From: Roseburia faecis
Lineage (GTDB): Bacteria > Bacillota > Clostridia > Lachnospirales > Lachnospiraceae
DNA: 64,000 nt
Direction of reading: 5' to 3'
Assembly: GCF_001406815.1 (NCBI RefSeq)
Contig: NZ_CVRR01000005.1
Location: 248,001-312,000, forward strand
Every line of letters begins with the position of its first letter. Position 1 is the stretch's first letter. Positions 25,031-34,514 of this stretch are shown in pieces. The translations under genes were made by a program, and so were the position numbers. Below the pieces are notes generated by a model. The model worked only from the letters and a program-made list of their open reading frames with translations. It was not told the DNA's origin and did no database searches.

Positions 25031-25673
25031 AGCGGATTAAATATGTATCTATATCCATCAGCTCTCTCTCATCTGCAATATCTACATATACACAGTCATG
25101 CTTCTTTGCCACACTTCTGCCACCCTTATCACCCTCCAGTGATAAAAGCTGTGGTATAAGCGATGAATTAAATACACACGGGTTGCCTACAGCATCTCCA
25201 CAACGAAGTGAAAACGCCAATCGCTTACCCCCTGTATTTTTAAGCACTCTGTCTATTAATTTAATCACGCTTTGACTTTTTAAATATGGTTGGTCAGCTA
25301 CTGCAAACATGTAATATTCCTCTTTTTCGGCAGTATGATGCGTCACTTCACTGCTTTTCTTAAGCTTTTTCTGCTCCTGCACCGCCATAATTCCTGCCTT
25401 TATAGTGTAGGATATGCCTTTTTCGCTGTCCGGACTTATGACTGCATGGCAATCTGGGATACATGCGCAGTAGTCCAATATTTCCCGGTAACGGGTGACA
25501 ACTGTTATATCTATGGTCTGGCTGTCTGATTTTGATTTATTATATCTATTTTTAATTTCCGTCAAGTGATCAAGCAAATGCCTGTACATAGGTTTTCCAT
25601 CCAGCTCATAAAACAGTTTGTTACTTCCAAAACGGCGGCTGTTTCCAGCCGCCATGTATATGATATGAATCAT
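25029..25673 (-). CDS. mocA: molybdenum cofactor cytidylyltransferase-like protein (MocA/YgfJ family)
   Basis: A 214-residue nucleotidyltransferase of the MobA-like superfamily. The N-terminal loop MAAGNSRRFGSNKLFYELDG is the nucleotide-binding signature of the YgfJ/MocA group (TIGR03310), which attaches CMP to molybdopterin for xanthine dehydrogenase-type enzymes. Later motifs AVADQPYLKSQSV and GNPCVFNSSLIPQL agree, and the closing KGGRSVAKK is typical. It is the last gene of the operon; its start overlaps the xdhA stop by 4 bases. Cytosolic. It probably makes the cytosine dinucleotide form of the cofactor or assists insertion. Confidence 0.88.
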   Translation of the reverse strand: MIHIIYMAAGNSRRFGSNKLFYELDGKPMYRHLLDHLTEIKNRYNKSKSDSQTIDITVVTRYREILDYCACIPDCHAVISPDSEKGISYTIKAGIMAVQEQKKLKKSSEVTHHTAEKEEYYMFAVADQPYLKSQSVIKLIDRVLKNTGGKRLAFSLRCGDAVGNPCVFNSSLIPQLLSLEGDKGGRSVAKKHDCVYVDIADERELMDIDTYLIR

Positions 25674-28045
25674 TTCACTCTAAGGTCCTTTTCGTGCCAG
25701 TTTGGGTCTACCATTCCCATAAGTATTTTTTCAGGGGTAAACGGAACTGTCCTGTGCCATACGCCTGTTGCGCGATAAATGGCATGTGCCAGCGCAGGAG
25801 CCGGTGTATTGATAACTATCTCACCGATTGACTTAACTCCGAATGGGCCTGACGGCTCATAGCTTGTCTCAAATTCGACATTGATATTGCCCACATCCTG
25901 TCGTGTCGGTATCTTGTACTGCATGAGGTCATTTTCTGCGATTTTTCCACCGGCATTGTAGGTGACATTCTCATAAAGCGCCATGCCTATTCCCTGACCT
26001 ATGCCGCCCTCGGTCTGTACACGCGCGAGGTTTGGATTGACCGGAATTCCGCAGTCCACAACAGCCTGATAATCAAGTATTTTAACTGCTCCTGTCTCCT
26101 TATCAAGCTCTATCTCGACCATTCCTACCATGTATGGAGGAGGTGAAACAGGTGATGAATATGTCGCTGTGACATCTACAGGTATCGTGTTGTTGACCTG
26201 TGATTTTGTTGCTATATCGGAAAGACTTACGCAAACCTCCCCATTGTCTGCACCGTCCGGATTTATGATATACACCTCTTTGCCGTCAAAATCCACCTCT
26301 GATGCAGCATGGCCCAGCATCTGTGCACCGATTTTCTTTATGTTTTCACGAAGCTCAAGTGCTGCATTCTGTGTGGCCATTCCTGTAATGTAGGTGGTTG
26401 ATGAGGCATATGAACCTGAATCATAAGGAGAAGCATCCGTATCCGCTCCAAACACGGTTATATCATCCGGCTCGCAGTCGAGTACCTCAGCCGCCATCTG
26501 CGCAAGTATGGTATCACAGCCTGTTCCCATGTCTGCCGCGCCTATCATCATATTATAGGTGCCACAGTCTGAAAGCTTTAAGGTACACGATCCGACATCT
26601 ACATTTGATATGCAGGAGCCCTGCATTGCAAGTGCCATGCCTGCCGCACGAACCTTGCCATTTCCCATATCGCGGACAGGATACTTGTCTGCCCAATGGA
26701 AATTATCCGCACAGTGCATTATGCATCTGTCGAGTGCACATGCATTGGCTGTCTCGCCAAAATATGCCGGCATAAACATGCCCTCACGGACGATATTTTT
26801 CAAACGAAGCTCAACCGGGTCTATATGCAGCTTTTCAGCGAGCTCATTGACAGTTGATTCAAGTGCAAAGATACCCTGTGTAGCTCCATAGCCTCTATAT
26901 GCTCCTGCCGCCTGCACGTTTGTGTACACAACATCGCACGAAAATCTGGTTGCCTCGCAGCCTCCTGTATAAAGAGGGAGCGATTTATGACCTGAGAGTC
27001 CTACTGTTGTAGTGCTATGCTCTCCGTATGCTCCACCATTTGACAGCGTATAAAGATCTATCGCCCTTATATGACCATCCCTCATTGCTCCAAGACGCAC
27101 GGTGACCTCCATCTCATGACGCGGTGACGCGATAGTCTGGCACTCTTTTCTGCTGTAGATTATCTTGCTCGGACGCTTTGTCTTCCAGGTAACAAATGCC
27201 GGATATACCTCACAGACCGCTGTCTGCTTGGCACCAAAGCCTCCTCCGATACGCGGCTTTTCAGCACGCACCATGGACTTAGGAATATCGAGTGCATTGG
27301 ACAGTATTCGGCGCAGGTGGAAAACAATCTGTGTCGAGCTGATGCAGTGAAGCCTGCCGTATCTGTCTATCTCACAGTATGCTCTGCAGGTCTCCATATA
27401 TGCCTGCTGCGCTGCCTTTATGCGATAGGTGTGCTCAATAATCTCATCGCACTCCGACAGAATTTTCTCTACATTTCCATGCTCATCCTCCTCATGATGA
27501 ATGAGATTGCGCTTTACATCGCCTGTATTTATGCTGGATGACCAGTCATCCTCAGGATGCACAAGCACCTTGTTGTCCAGCGACTTTCTGAAGTCAAGCA
27601 CCGGCTCAAGAATCGTGTACTTTACTTTTATCATGTTAAGAGCCTTGTCTACAGCCTTTTCCGATTCACCTACCACAATAGCGACAGCGTCACCTACACT
27701 TCTAACATGACGGTCAAGAATTAGTCTGTCGTACGGTGACGGCTCCGGAAAGGTCTGGCCTGCGATAGAAAAACGCTTTTTCGGAACATCCTCCCAGGTG
27801 TATACTGCGACCATGCCCGGTACCTTAAGAGCAATATCTGTCTTTACATCCTCGACAATTGCATTCGCATAGGGGCTTCTAAGAAGCTTTATGACAAGCG
27901 CATCACGCGGTGTGATATCATCAGTAAATACCGGCTTTCCGAGTAAAAGCTGGCTCGAATCCTTCTTCGGTATACATTTTCCAACTGCGTGATAATCCCT
28001 TCTCGCGCGGTTGAAGCTGTTTACATTAGTTTGATTTGTGCTCAT
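25670..28045 (-). CDS. xdhA: molybdenum hydroxylase large subunit (selenium-dependent xanthine dehydrogenase type)
   Basis: A 791-residue molybdopterin-binding subunit of the xanthine oxidase family. Residues 40-150 form the a/b hammerhead domain; the Mo-binding half follows with GGFGAKQ, GGAYGEH, AAGAYRGYGATQG and, near the C-terminus, GPFGVKSIGE, whose Glu at about 742 is the catalytic general base. The AYRGYGATQG form is the one seen in subunits of selenium-dependent hydroxylases. It oxidises a purine or other N-heterocycle with water as oxygen source. It overlaps xdhC by 20 bases and mocA by 4. The substrate is inferred from the purine permease in the cluster, not proven. Confidence 0.9.
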   Translation of the reverse strand: MSTNQTNVNSFNRARRDYHAVGKCIPKKDSSQLLLGKPVFTDDITPRDALVIKLLRSPYANAIVEDVKTDIALKVPGMVAVYTWEDVPKKRFSIAGQTFPEPSPYDRLILDRHVRSVGDAVAIVVGESEKAVDKALNMIKVKYTILEPVLDFRKSLDNKVLVHPEDDWSSSINTGDVKRNLIHHEEDEHGNVEKILSECDEIIEHTYRIKAAQQAYMETCRAYCEIDRYGRLHCISSTQIVFHLRRILSNALDIPKSMVRAEKPRIGGGFGAKQTAVCEVYPAFVTWKTKRPSKIIYSRKECQTIASPRHEMEVTVRLGAMRDGHIRAIDLYTLSNGGAYGEHSTTTVGLSGHKSLPLYTGGCEATRFSCDVVYTNVQAAGAYRGYGATQGIFALESTVNELAEKLHIDPVELRLKNIVREGMFMPAYFGETANACALDRCIMHCADNFHWADKYPVRDMGNGKVRAAGMALAMQGSCISNVDVGSCTLKLSDCGTYNMMIGAADMGTGCDTILAQMAAEVLDCEPDDITVFGADTDASPYDSGSYASSTTYITGMATQNAALELRENIKKIGAQMLGHAASEVDFDGKEVYIINPDGADNGEVCVSLSDIATKSQVNNTIPVDVTATYSSPVSPPPYMVGMVEIELDKETGAVKILDYQAVVDCGIPVNPNLARVQTEGGIGQGIGMALYENVTYNAGGKIAENDLMQYKIPTRQDVGNINVEFETSYEPSGPFGVKSIGEIVINTPAPALAHAIYRATGVWHRTVPFTPEKILMGMVDPNWHEKDLRVK

Positions 28046-28565
28046 CCTGCCACTCCTTTCCGATATCCTCTCCGTAGACGCCTGCCTCGAGATTAAGAGG
28101 TGCGCCCTCCTTCTTACTGTTTAAGAAATTTCTGATTGAGCGGAGCTGACTCTGATATCCTGTACAACGACACAGATTTCCTGAAAGATACTCAAGAACT
28201 TCCTCATCAGTCGGATCAGGATTTTCTCTTAAAAGTGCCACAATATTTACAATATAACCTGGATTACAGAAGCCGCACTGATCCGCTCCCTGTGCAGCAA
28301 AAAATCCTGTAAACTGCTTAGCTTCCTCCTCAAGTCCCTCAAGGGTATCCACGGCTCTGCCGTCTGCCCTGCCTATCGGCATGCTGCATGACAGCACAGG
28401 CTTTCCATCCAGAAGCACTGTACAAAGACCGCAGTTGCCTGACTCACAGCCCCTCTTCACTGAAAAGCAGTTGTGCTTGCGGCAGAAGTCCAAAAGCACC
28501 ATATCCTGGTCAACCGAGTCGATTATTAACTTTCCATTTAATTTTATTTTAACATCCATATACAT
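28026..28565 (-). CDS. xdhC: molybdenum hydroxylase 2Fe-2S subunit
   Basis: A 179-residue iron-sulfur subunit that passes electrons from Mo to FAD. Plant-ferredoxin-type cluster ligands are Cys40, Cys45, Cys48 and Cys60 (CESGNCGLCTV); the all-helical second domain carries Cys97, Cys100, Cys132 and Cys134 (CGFCNPG and CRCTGY). Length and spacing are those of the family; the tail beyond residue 155 is longer than usual. Ribosome site aaggaattc. The symbol follows Escherichia coli usage, where xdhC is the Fe-S subunit; it is not the XdhC maturation factor. Confidence 0.92.
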   Translation of the reverse strand: MYMDVKIKLNGKLIIDSVDQDMVLLDFCRKHNCFSVKRGCESGNCGLCTVLLDGKPVLSCSMPIGRADGRAVDTLEGLEEEAKQFTGFFAAQGADQCGFCNPGYIVNIVALLRENPDPTDEEVLEYLSGNLCRCTGYQSQLRSIRNFLNSKKEGAPLNLEAGVYGEDIGKEWQDEHKSN

Positions 28566-28658
28566 GAATTCCTTCCTACTTAATGCTCGTGCATTGATGT
28601 CATCACACTAATAAAGCTTCCAAAGTTTCCTGCATAACTTCCATGCATCCGGTAGCGA

Positions 28659-29510
28659 TTACCTTATATCATCGCAGATATCAAGCGACTGTGTGACAGC
28701 GCGGCGTGTAAGCACCCGGCAGATCATCTCTCTGTACTCGGCTCCTGCTCTGATATTGCTTCCAAAACGGATATGCTCTGCAACATATTCTGCAAATTTA
28801 TCTATTTTTGCATTGTTCTCGGAGTTCTCCGTCAAAGCTACATTACCGTGCGTCTTTGCATCTACTATACCATCGAGTATACCGTCCTTATCCCACACAG
28901 GCTCTGCCATATATGGTGATGCTCCGATGACCGCCACATACCTGCCGTTTCTATTTGCCACTGCACATGTGAGCACAGGAAAGTCTGTTGACTGGTTTCT
29001 CTGGCTTAAGTATACTACGCCCTTTGCATTCTTCGGCACTATTACTGATACGAGCACATCGCGCGTGGTTCTTGGAAGTGCCGCAAACTCGTCCAAATCC
29101 ATAATTCCTGCCTTGTGAAGCTGCACCTTTGCTCCCAGCGCCCTGAAAATCGTCATGACATCTGAAAATCCAAATCTGCCCCAGATGCTTCCTCCGACAG
29201 TCGCCACATTTCTAAACTGCACTCCGACGATATGTCTGACCGACTCTGCGATTGCACCGTGTGTATATGCATTCAGGGTTTCATGTGTCTCTATCTGCCT
29301 GAGGGTTGCATATGCACCGATTCTAAACTCGTTTTCATCCTCATCAATCCGGTCAAGTCCGAGATCGCACAAATCAATTGCCGTGCCAAGTGTCTTATTT
29401 TTCATTTTGAGCCAGAGCATGCCGCCCAGCACAAAATTCGGTTTTTTCTGATAAAGCTCATAGGCTTCATCAAGGCTTTGCGCCCTCACATACTGATTGT
29501 AATAAAACAT
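28659..29510 (-). CDS. xdhB: molybdenum hydroxylase FAD-binding subunit
   Basis: A 283-residue subunit of the CoxM/XdhB family that holds FAD and reduces the final acceptor. Visible are the N-terminal PNFVLGGMLWLK segment (in place of the usual AGGT) and the flavin loop RNVATVGGSIWGRFGFSDV, a variant of TIGGNLA found in this branch, then the C-terminal CO-dehydrogenase flavoprotein domain. A ribosome site aggagaaaaat supports the ATG. Gene order is xdhB, xdhC, xdhA as transcribed, with a 93-base gap before xdhC that may hold a processing or start region. Confidence 0.9.
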   Translation of the reverse strand: MFYYNQYVRAQSLDEAYELYQKKPNFVLGGMLWLKMKNKTLGTAIDLCDLGLDRIDEDENEFRIGAYATLRQIETHETLNAYTHGAIAESVRHIVGVQFRNVATVGGSIWGRFGFSDVMTIFRALGAKVQLHKAGIMDLDEFAALPRTTRDVLVSVIVPKNAKGVVYLSQRNQSTDFPVLTCAVANRNGRYVAVIGASPYMAEPVWDKDGILDGIVDAKTHGNVALTENSENNAKIDKFAEYVAEHIRFGSNIRAGAEYREMICRVLTRRAVTQSLDICDDIR

Positions 29511-29524
29511 ATTTTTCTCCTATA

Positions 29525-29782
29525 TCAATACATTTCAAGCTCATACATGGCTTCCCACCTAATGTCCTGCTCCTTCATAAAGGCTATGAGGCTCTCCCTG
29601 TCTGAAAGCTCTGCACGCCATGCCAGACCACAGCCCGCCGATATAGCAGACGGAAGAGGAATCGTGCGCCCCGGAATACCACATGCCTTGCTCTTGATAT
29701 CCAGCTTTAACGGCGCTGTGGTAGTCTCGAAGGTAATGATTAGCCGCTTTTTCTTTTCTCTTACCAAATTATTATCCATCAC
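29525..29782 (-). CDS. DUF3343 protein, putative Se/S carrier
   Basis: An 85-residue cytosolic protein. It has the DUF3343 signature: RLIITFETTTAPLKLDIKSK, then GIPGRTIPLPSAISAGCGLAW with a conserved Cys in AGCG. The family occurs in selenium-using anaerobes and has been proposed to carry Se or S. Here it is placed between yedF and the FAD subunit, exactly in the selenium part of the operon, which supports that proposal. The start is the ATG at codon 2 or the GTG before it; no strong ribosome site is seen. Role remains inferred. Confidence 0.85.
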   Translation of the reverse strand: MMDNNLVREKKKRLIITFETTTAPLKLDIKSKACGIPGRTIPLPSAISAGCGLAWRAELSDRESLIAFMKEQDIRWEAMYELEMY

Positions 29783-29799
29783 ATCACACTTAATATAAA

Positions 29800-30417
29800 C
29801 TAAGGACTCACAATAAGAGAGGCTGCAGCCATTTTCTCGACGATATCATACATGTTCGTCACCTCTCCGACTGCAAGCTTATCTGACAGCTCATAGTAAT
29901 TCAGACATGTTCCGCAGGTAAAGATTTTCACGCCACGATTCTTAAGCTCCTTTAAATCCTCAAGGCACTCTGAGCCATCACAGGTCAGCTTTGCTCCTCC
30001 ATTGTAGAAAAGCATGGTTTCAGGCGGATTGTCCTGCTGCGAAAGTGCATAGATGAAGCCCTTTATGAGTACACTGCCCAGCTCCTCGCTGCCCTCTCCC
30101 ATATAGGAAGAGCGGATTACAACGACTCTGTTATCTGTAGCCGGCCTGCATGTGTACTGTGAAGCTTCGTCTGTATCCGAAAACGCTCCTGTGTTAAGAG
30201 TCTCAATTGTCAGCTTTACACTGTAGCTTCCGTCGTCGAGCTTATTGCTGTCGCAGCTATAGCCCTTCTGTGCAGCCATCTTTTTTAAATTTTCTACTGC
30301 AATTTCATTGTCCACAAGTGTCTCCACTGTGTCCGGCTGTGTGAGAGCCTCAATTGCCTTCTTTGTCTTTACTACCGGGATTGGACATGTATCCCCGATT
30401 GCATTTACTGTAATCAT
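29800..30417 (-). CDS. yedF: selenium metabolism protein YedF (TusA-like plus DsrE-like)
   Basis: About 205 residues. Residues 1-72 are a TusA/SirA-like domain with the CPxP motif (DTCPIPVV, Cys11); residues about 95-205 are a DsrE/DsrF-like domain with FTCGTCLNYY. This fusion is TIGR03527, found beside selD in organisms with labile-selenium hydroxylases. It is thought to move selenium or sulfur as persulfide/perselenide. ATG 30417 has gggagg 9 bases before it; the frame extends upstream without a better site. It sits between selD and the DUF3343 gene. Confidence 0.9.
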   Translation of the reverse strand: MITVNAIGDTCPIPVVKTKKAIEALTQPDTVETLVDNEIAVENLKKMAAQKGYSCDSNKLDDGSYSVKLTIETLNTGAFSDTDEASQYTCRPATDNRVVVIRSSYMGEGSEELGSVLIKGFIYALSQQDNPPETMLFYNGGAKLTCDGSECLEDLKELKNRGVKIFTCGTCLNYYELSDKLAVGEVTNMYDIVEKMAAASLIVSP

Positions 30418-30513
30418 ATTTATAATCCTCCCTATGTTATTTAACTTGTCAACCCTCAAAATGCAGGGCATGCAGCCTGTCAGCATATTTACATAAGCTA
30501 TGATAGCTTAAAA

Positions 30514-31542
30514 TCAGTTCACATATATCGGCACATCGCAGCGCTTAACAAATCGTCCCACCTTTGCAGCCGGAAGCCCTGCGGCTTTAAGCTCATGCAA
30601 AAAGGTATCTGCCTCAAAGGCTTTTACTGCAAACAGCAGTCCTCCTGAGGTCTGCGGATCGAAGAGCACCTCCTCCATTGAGAAAGGTATATTTTTTGCA
30701 AAACGCACCTTGTCACCTACATGGTTTCTGTTGCGCTGCGCCGCTGCCGTGAGGAAAAACTCATCTGCGCATCGCAGTGCTCCGGTAATGACCGGGATGG
30801 AAATCGAGTCGATAAGTGCTGTTATATCATCATTTAACATCTCGCTCAGATGTCCTAAAAAACTAAAGCCCGTGACATCTGTGCATGCATGTATTTCGAA
30901 GCTGTGACTGATCTCTGATGCCGCGCGGTTTAGTGTGGTCATGGAGCTTACCGCATCCTCAATTGCACCTAACGGAGCTTCCCCGACACGGTTTGCGTTG
31001 CACACAAGCCCAACTCCGAGCTTCTTGGTCAGTATAAGCACATCTGACGGCTGCCCTGTATTGTTGCTGTAGATGTGTTTGGGATGAACTGTGCCCATGA
31101 CAGAAAGTCCGTATTTCACATCGCTGTCTGCTATGGAATGACCACCTGCAAGTGTACCACCTGCCTCTATCACCTTGTCAGCGCCTCCCTGCATTATTTT
31201 ACCGAGTATATTCAAATCCATTTTCTCAGGGAAACAAACGATGTTCAACGCACTCTTAACTGTGCCGCCCATCGCATAGATATCACTGAGCGCATTTGCG
31301 GCCGCTATCTGTCCAAACGTATATGGATCATCAACCATCGGTGGAAAAAAATCAAGCGTCTGGACTATCGCCGTGTCATCTGAAATTCTGTACACTGCCG
31401 CATCATCGCTGCTATCATATCCGACGAGCAGATTGCTGTCTTTTTCGCCCTTTGGCAACTTTGCTAAAACATGACTTAACAAATCCGGACCAAGCTTTGC
31501 AGTACAGCCACCGCCTTTGCAAAACACTATTTCCTGTGGCAT
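30514..31542 (-). CDS. selD: selenide, water dikinase
   Basis: A cytosolic enzyme of about 342 residues that makes selenophosphate from selenide and ATP. The N-terminal active site GGGCTAKL has Cys13 and Lys16 (equivalent to Cys17 and Lys20 of the E. coli enzyme); many Clostridia have selenocysteine at this Cys, here it is plain TGC/TGT cysteine. AIRS-type ATP-binding motifs follow: [36 protein letters not shown] 31542 carries aaggag at 5 bases. No selA, selB or tRNA-Sec is in this window, so the selenophosphate is most likely used for the hydroxylase cofactor. Confidence 0.95.
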   Translation of the reverse strand: MPQEIVFCKGGGCTAKLGPDLLSHVLAKLPKGEKDSNLLVGYDSSDDAAVYRISDDTAIVQTLDFFPPMVDDPYTFGQIAAANALSDIYAMGGTVKSALNIVCFPEKMDLNILGKIMQGGADKVIEAGGTLAGGHSIADSDVKYGLSVMGTVHPKHIYSNNTGQPSDVLILTKKLGVGLVCNANRVGEAPLGAIEDAVSSMTTLNRAASEISHSFEIHACTDVTGFSFLGHLSEMLNDDITALIDSISIPVITGALRCADEFFLTAAAQRNRNHVGDKVRFAKNIPFSMEEVLFDPQTSGGLLFAVKAFEADTFLHELKAAGLPAAKVGRFVKRCDVPIYVN

Positions 31543-31571
31543 GTTTGCTCCTTTCAATTGTTTAATACTGT

Positions 31572-32735
31572 TTATCTCAATGCCGCAATCTGCATAAGCG
31601 CTTCAGCGGCCTCATTTATCTCATCATTTGTATTATAATATGAAAATGAAAATCTCACCATACCCTGTTTTTGTGTTCCAAAGAATTTATGCATCAGTGG
31701 TGCGCAGTGTATGCCGCTTCTTGTTGCAATGCCATACTCATTCATAAGTATATCCGACACCTCAGCAGAATCCATATCAGCTATATTTACTGAAACAATC
31801 GCACAATGTGCTCCATTATCGGGCAGCATGTCGAAATCCCCATATATCCTGATTCCCGGGATTATCTTTATTTTCTTTAGAAAAGCCTTCATCAACATAT
31901 ACTCTTTAGCATATATGTTATCCACACCAATTTCTTCAATCGCCTTTATTCCTGCCAAAAGCCCTGCAATTCCCGGGCCATTTAAGGTACCGGCCTCAAG
32001 TCTTGTCGGAAGCTCCATAGGCTGGCTCTCAAGAAAGCTGAGCACGCCGGTGCCACCGCTTTTAACCGGCTTTATATCTGCTCTTTCTCCCACATAAAGT
32101 CCTCCGGTCCCCTGTGGACCCATCAGCCCCTTGTGCCCTGTGAAGCAGAGCACATCAATATTCATGTCTTTTACATTTATCGGAAGCACACCGGCTGTCT
32201 GCGATGCGTCAACTATAAATAAAAGGTCATGCTTTCGTGCGATTTGCCCTATTGACTTAATGTCCACCACATTGCCTGTGAGATTTGAAGCATGTGTGCA
32301 GACGATGGCTTTTGTTTCCGGACAAATTGCAGCCTCTATATCCCGCGGGGAAATTATCCCTCTTTTTATTTCTTCATCACTGCATGGCACAATATCCACG
32401 CACACTCCCCTCTCCCTTTGCATATAAAGAGGTCTGAGCACCGAATTGTGCTCGAGCTGTGTCGTAATCACATGCTCCCCCGGCTCAAGCAGTCCGTGGA
32501 TTGCAATGTTGAGCGACTCAGTGGAATTTGCCGTAAAAACAAGTCTATCCGCATCCTCCCCGCCGAAAAATTCTGTAAGGCACATTCTGGCCTCATATAT
32601 TTTCCTTGACGCATCAAGCGATGCATCCGACATTCCCCGACCTGAATTGCCGCAGTGCTTCATTGCATCAAGCACAGCATCATATACCGCATCCGGCTTT
32701 TTAATTGTTGTGGCAGCGTTGTCCAGGTAAATCAT
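31572..32735 (-). CDS. cysteine desulfurase family protein (EF2568 type)
   Basis: A 387-residue PLP enzyme of aminotransferase class V. The PLP lysine is Lys202 ([12 protein letters not shown]), with His in the EHNS motif and the catalytic Cys344 in [11 protein letters not shown]. It matches the EF2568 subgroup (TIGR01977) that occurs in selenium-dependent hydroxylase clusters, so the likely job is releasing S or Se from cysteine/selenocysteine to feed SelD and YedF. It is 29 bases upstream of selD in the transcript. A general NifS/IscS role is less likely because no scaffold gene is present. Confidence 0.92.
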   Translation of the reverse strand: MIYLDNAATTIKKPDAVYDAVLDAMKHCGNSGRGMSDASLDASRKIYEARMCLTEFFGGEDADRLVFTANSTESLNIAIHGLLEPGEHVITTQLEHNSVLRPLYMQRERGVCVDIVPCSDEEIKRGIISPRDIEAAICPETKAIVCTHASNLTGNVVDIKSIGQIARKHDLLFIVDASQTAGVLPINVKDMNIDVLCFTGHKGLMGPQGTGGLYVGERADIKPVKSGGTGVLSFLESQPMELPTRLEAGTLNGPGIAGLLAGIKAIEEIGVDNIYAKEYMLMKAFLKKIKIIPGIRIYGDFDMLPDNGAHCAIVSVNIADMDSAEVSDILMNEYGIATRSGIHCAPLMHKFFGTQKQGMVRFSFSYYNTNDEINEAAEALMQIAALR

Positions 32736-32755
32736 AGTATGTCCTCATTTACTTC

Positions 32756-33826
32756 TCATCCAAGCAGATAAAATTTCTTTATATAAAGCTCATCATTTAT
32801 ATTTTTGCTAAGCATATTTGCTTCTGTATGCTTTGGAAGATTTGCATAAATTGTTGAATCATTATTTAATTCACACGATACTTCCCATGTTTTTAGTTCT
32901 TCAACTATTTTATAATCTTTAATCCTGATTATATTTTTATTGTTATATGCAAGTACCGATTTTGCTTTACTTGCAGATATTATTATATCCTGAGGGAAAA
33001 CACCTATGTGTGATATGTTGTCCGTATCCATCGCAAGCTGTTCAATCTGCTCATCAGTGACCTCAAATACGCTATCCCATTCCACGGCAAGAACATGATG
33101 CTTATCCTGCCATTTCACCTGTGATATATTGTTGCAGCCCACAAGCAGTGCCTGCTCCACAGACATAGGCCGCATGAAGAAATCTTTTTTGTCGCGGACT
33201 GCACTCAGCATGCCGCTCTCAATACTTCCGATACGCTCTGCCAGACGATACACCTCATCGCGATTGTGTGACACAAAGATAACAGGATTGTGAAAATCGG
33301 AAAGCATCTCCATAAGCTCTGATTCCATACTTCTTTTCACATGCTCATCCAGTGCCGAAAAAGGCTCATCGAGCAGTATACACTCCGGTTTAGCCGCAAG
33401 CATGCGAAGCATTGCCACGCGCTGCCTCTGACCTCCCGAGAGATGATCCGGATATGTGTCTGCCATGCCATCAAGCCCATACCGCTTCAGCCAGACCTTC
33501 ACCTTTTTTTCATCGCGATGTCCCATTGCTATGCATATATTTTCCATCACGGTCATTGTAGGAAAAAGTGCATAGTCCTGAAACAGATAGCCTACCCTGC
33601 GCTTACCGGGGTGCAGATTTATGCGATTTTTTGAGTCATACAGCACCCGGTCATTTAATGATATAAAGCCTGTATCAGGAGTCTCTATCCCTGCTATACA
33701 CTTGAGTGTCATACTCTTTCCTGAGCCCGACATACCAATTACGGACACAATCTCGTCCGTAAGCTCCATGTCAACCGAAAGCATGAAATTATCCAACTGT
33801 TTTTTTATTTTTACTATGAGCGACAT
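32756..33826 (-). CDS. modC: molybdate ABC transporter ATP-binding protein
   Basis: A 356-residue ATPase. Walker A GMSGSGKS, Q-loop LFQDYALFP, signature LSGGQRQR and Walker B CILLDEPF are intact, followed by a SHNRDEVYRL switch. Residues about 230-356 are a TOBE/Mop-like regulatory domain that could sense molybdate. It overlaps modB by 38 bases, an unusually long overlap, indicating tight coupling. With ModA and ModB it imports molybdate for the cofactor. Confidence 0.92.
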   Translation of the reverse strand: MSLIVKIKKQLDNFMLSVDMELTDEIVSVIGMSGSGKSMTLKCIAGIETPDTGFISLNDRVLYDSKNRINLHPGKRRVGYLFQDYALFPTMTVMENICIAMGHRDEKKVKVWLKRYGLDGMADTYPDHLSGGQRQRVAMLRMLAAKPECILLDEPFSALDEHVKRSMESELMEMLSDFHNPVIFVSHNRDEVYRLAERIGSIESGMLSAVRDKKDFFMRPMSVEQALLVGCNNISQVKWQDKHHVLAVEWDSVFEVTDEQIEQLAMDTDNISHIGVFPQDIIISASKAKSVLAYNNKNIIRIKDYKIVEELKTWEVSCELNNDSTIYANLPKHTEANMLSKNINDELYIKKFYLLG

Positions 33827-34514
33827 TATTTTTTCTCTTTCTCTTTATGCCCTTGCTTTTGCCGCATATCATATTTATCGATACAAGGCATGCAAACGAA
33901 ATCGCTATGATTACTATGCACCAGAAGCCCGCTGTGGCATAGTCACCACTTTGGATGACCATTGCTATCTGCTGTGATATGGTCGATGTCTTTCCCGCTA
34001 TATTTCCGGCAAGCATTGATGTGGCGCCGTACTCACCGATAGCTCTGGCAAAGGCCAGTGTGACACCCGATATGATGCCGGGCTTTGCCATCGGCAAACG
34101 TATTTTCCAGAAAACCTTCCACTCACTTATGCCGAGAGTGCGCGCCGCATATATGACATTTTCGTCTATCTGCTCAAATGCCGCTCTCGCATTTCTGTAC
34201 ATGAGAGGGAGTGCAATGATGGTCGCTGCAACCACACAGCCAAGCCACGTGTGTACTACCTGTATACCCATGCTATTGCTTAAAAAACTTCCAAAGGGAC
34301 GTCTTGTACTGAAAATCCTTAAAAGGATGTATCCAGCCACGGTAGGCGGCAATACCATCGGAAGTGTCAGCAGTCCATCCCAGAATGCCCTCACTCTGCC
34401 CTTTGTGTTTATAACAAGCTCAGCAAAGGCTATTCCAATAAAGAATGAAAAAACCGACGCTACTATTCCTGTTTTTAATGTTATCCAAAGCGGTGCGAAA
34501 TCAATCGTTCCCAT
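33789..34514 (-). CDS. modB: molybdate ABC transporter permease
   Basis: A 241-residue membrane protein with five to six TM segments and the ABC permease EAA motif (AARTLGISEWKVFWKIRLP). The PMVLPPTVAGYILL segment is typical of ModB. The C-terminus is very basic (KSKGIKRKRKNN...). It starts on the stop of modA (34514) and overlaps modC at the end. Confidence 0.93.
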   Translation of the reverse strand: MGTIDFAPLWITLKTGIVASVFSFFIGIAFAELVINTKGRVRAFWDGLLTLPMVLPPTVAGYILLRIFSTRRPFGSFLSNSMGIQVVHTWLGCVVAATIIALPLMYRNARAAFEQIDENVIYAARTLGISEWKVFWKIRLPMAKPGIISGVTLAFARAIGEYGATSMLAGNIAGKTSTISQQIAMVIQSGDYATAGFWCIVIIAISFACLVSINMICGKSKGIKRKRKNNVAHSKNKKTVG

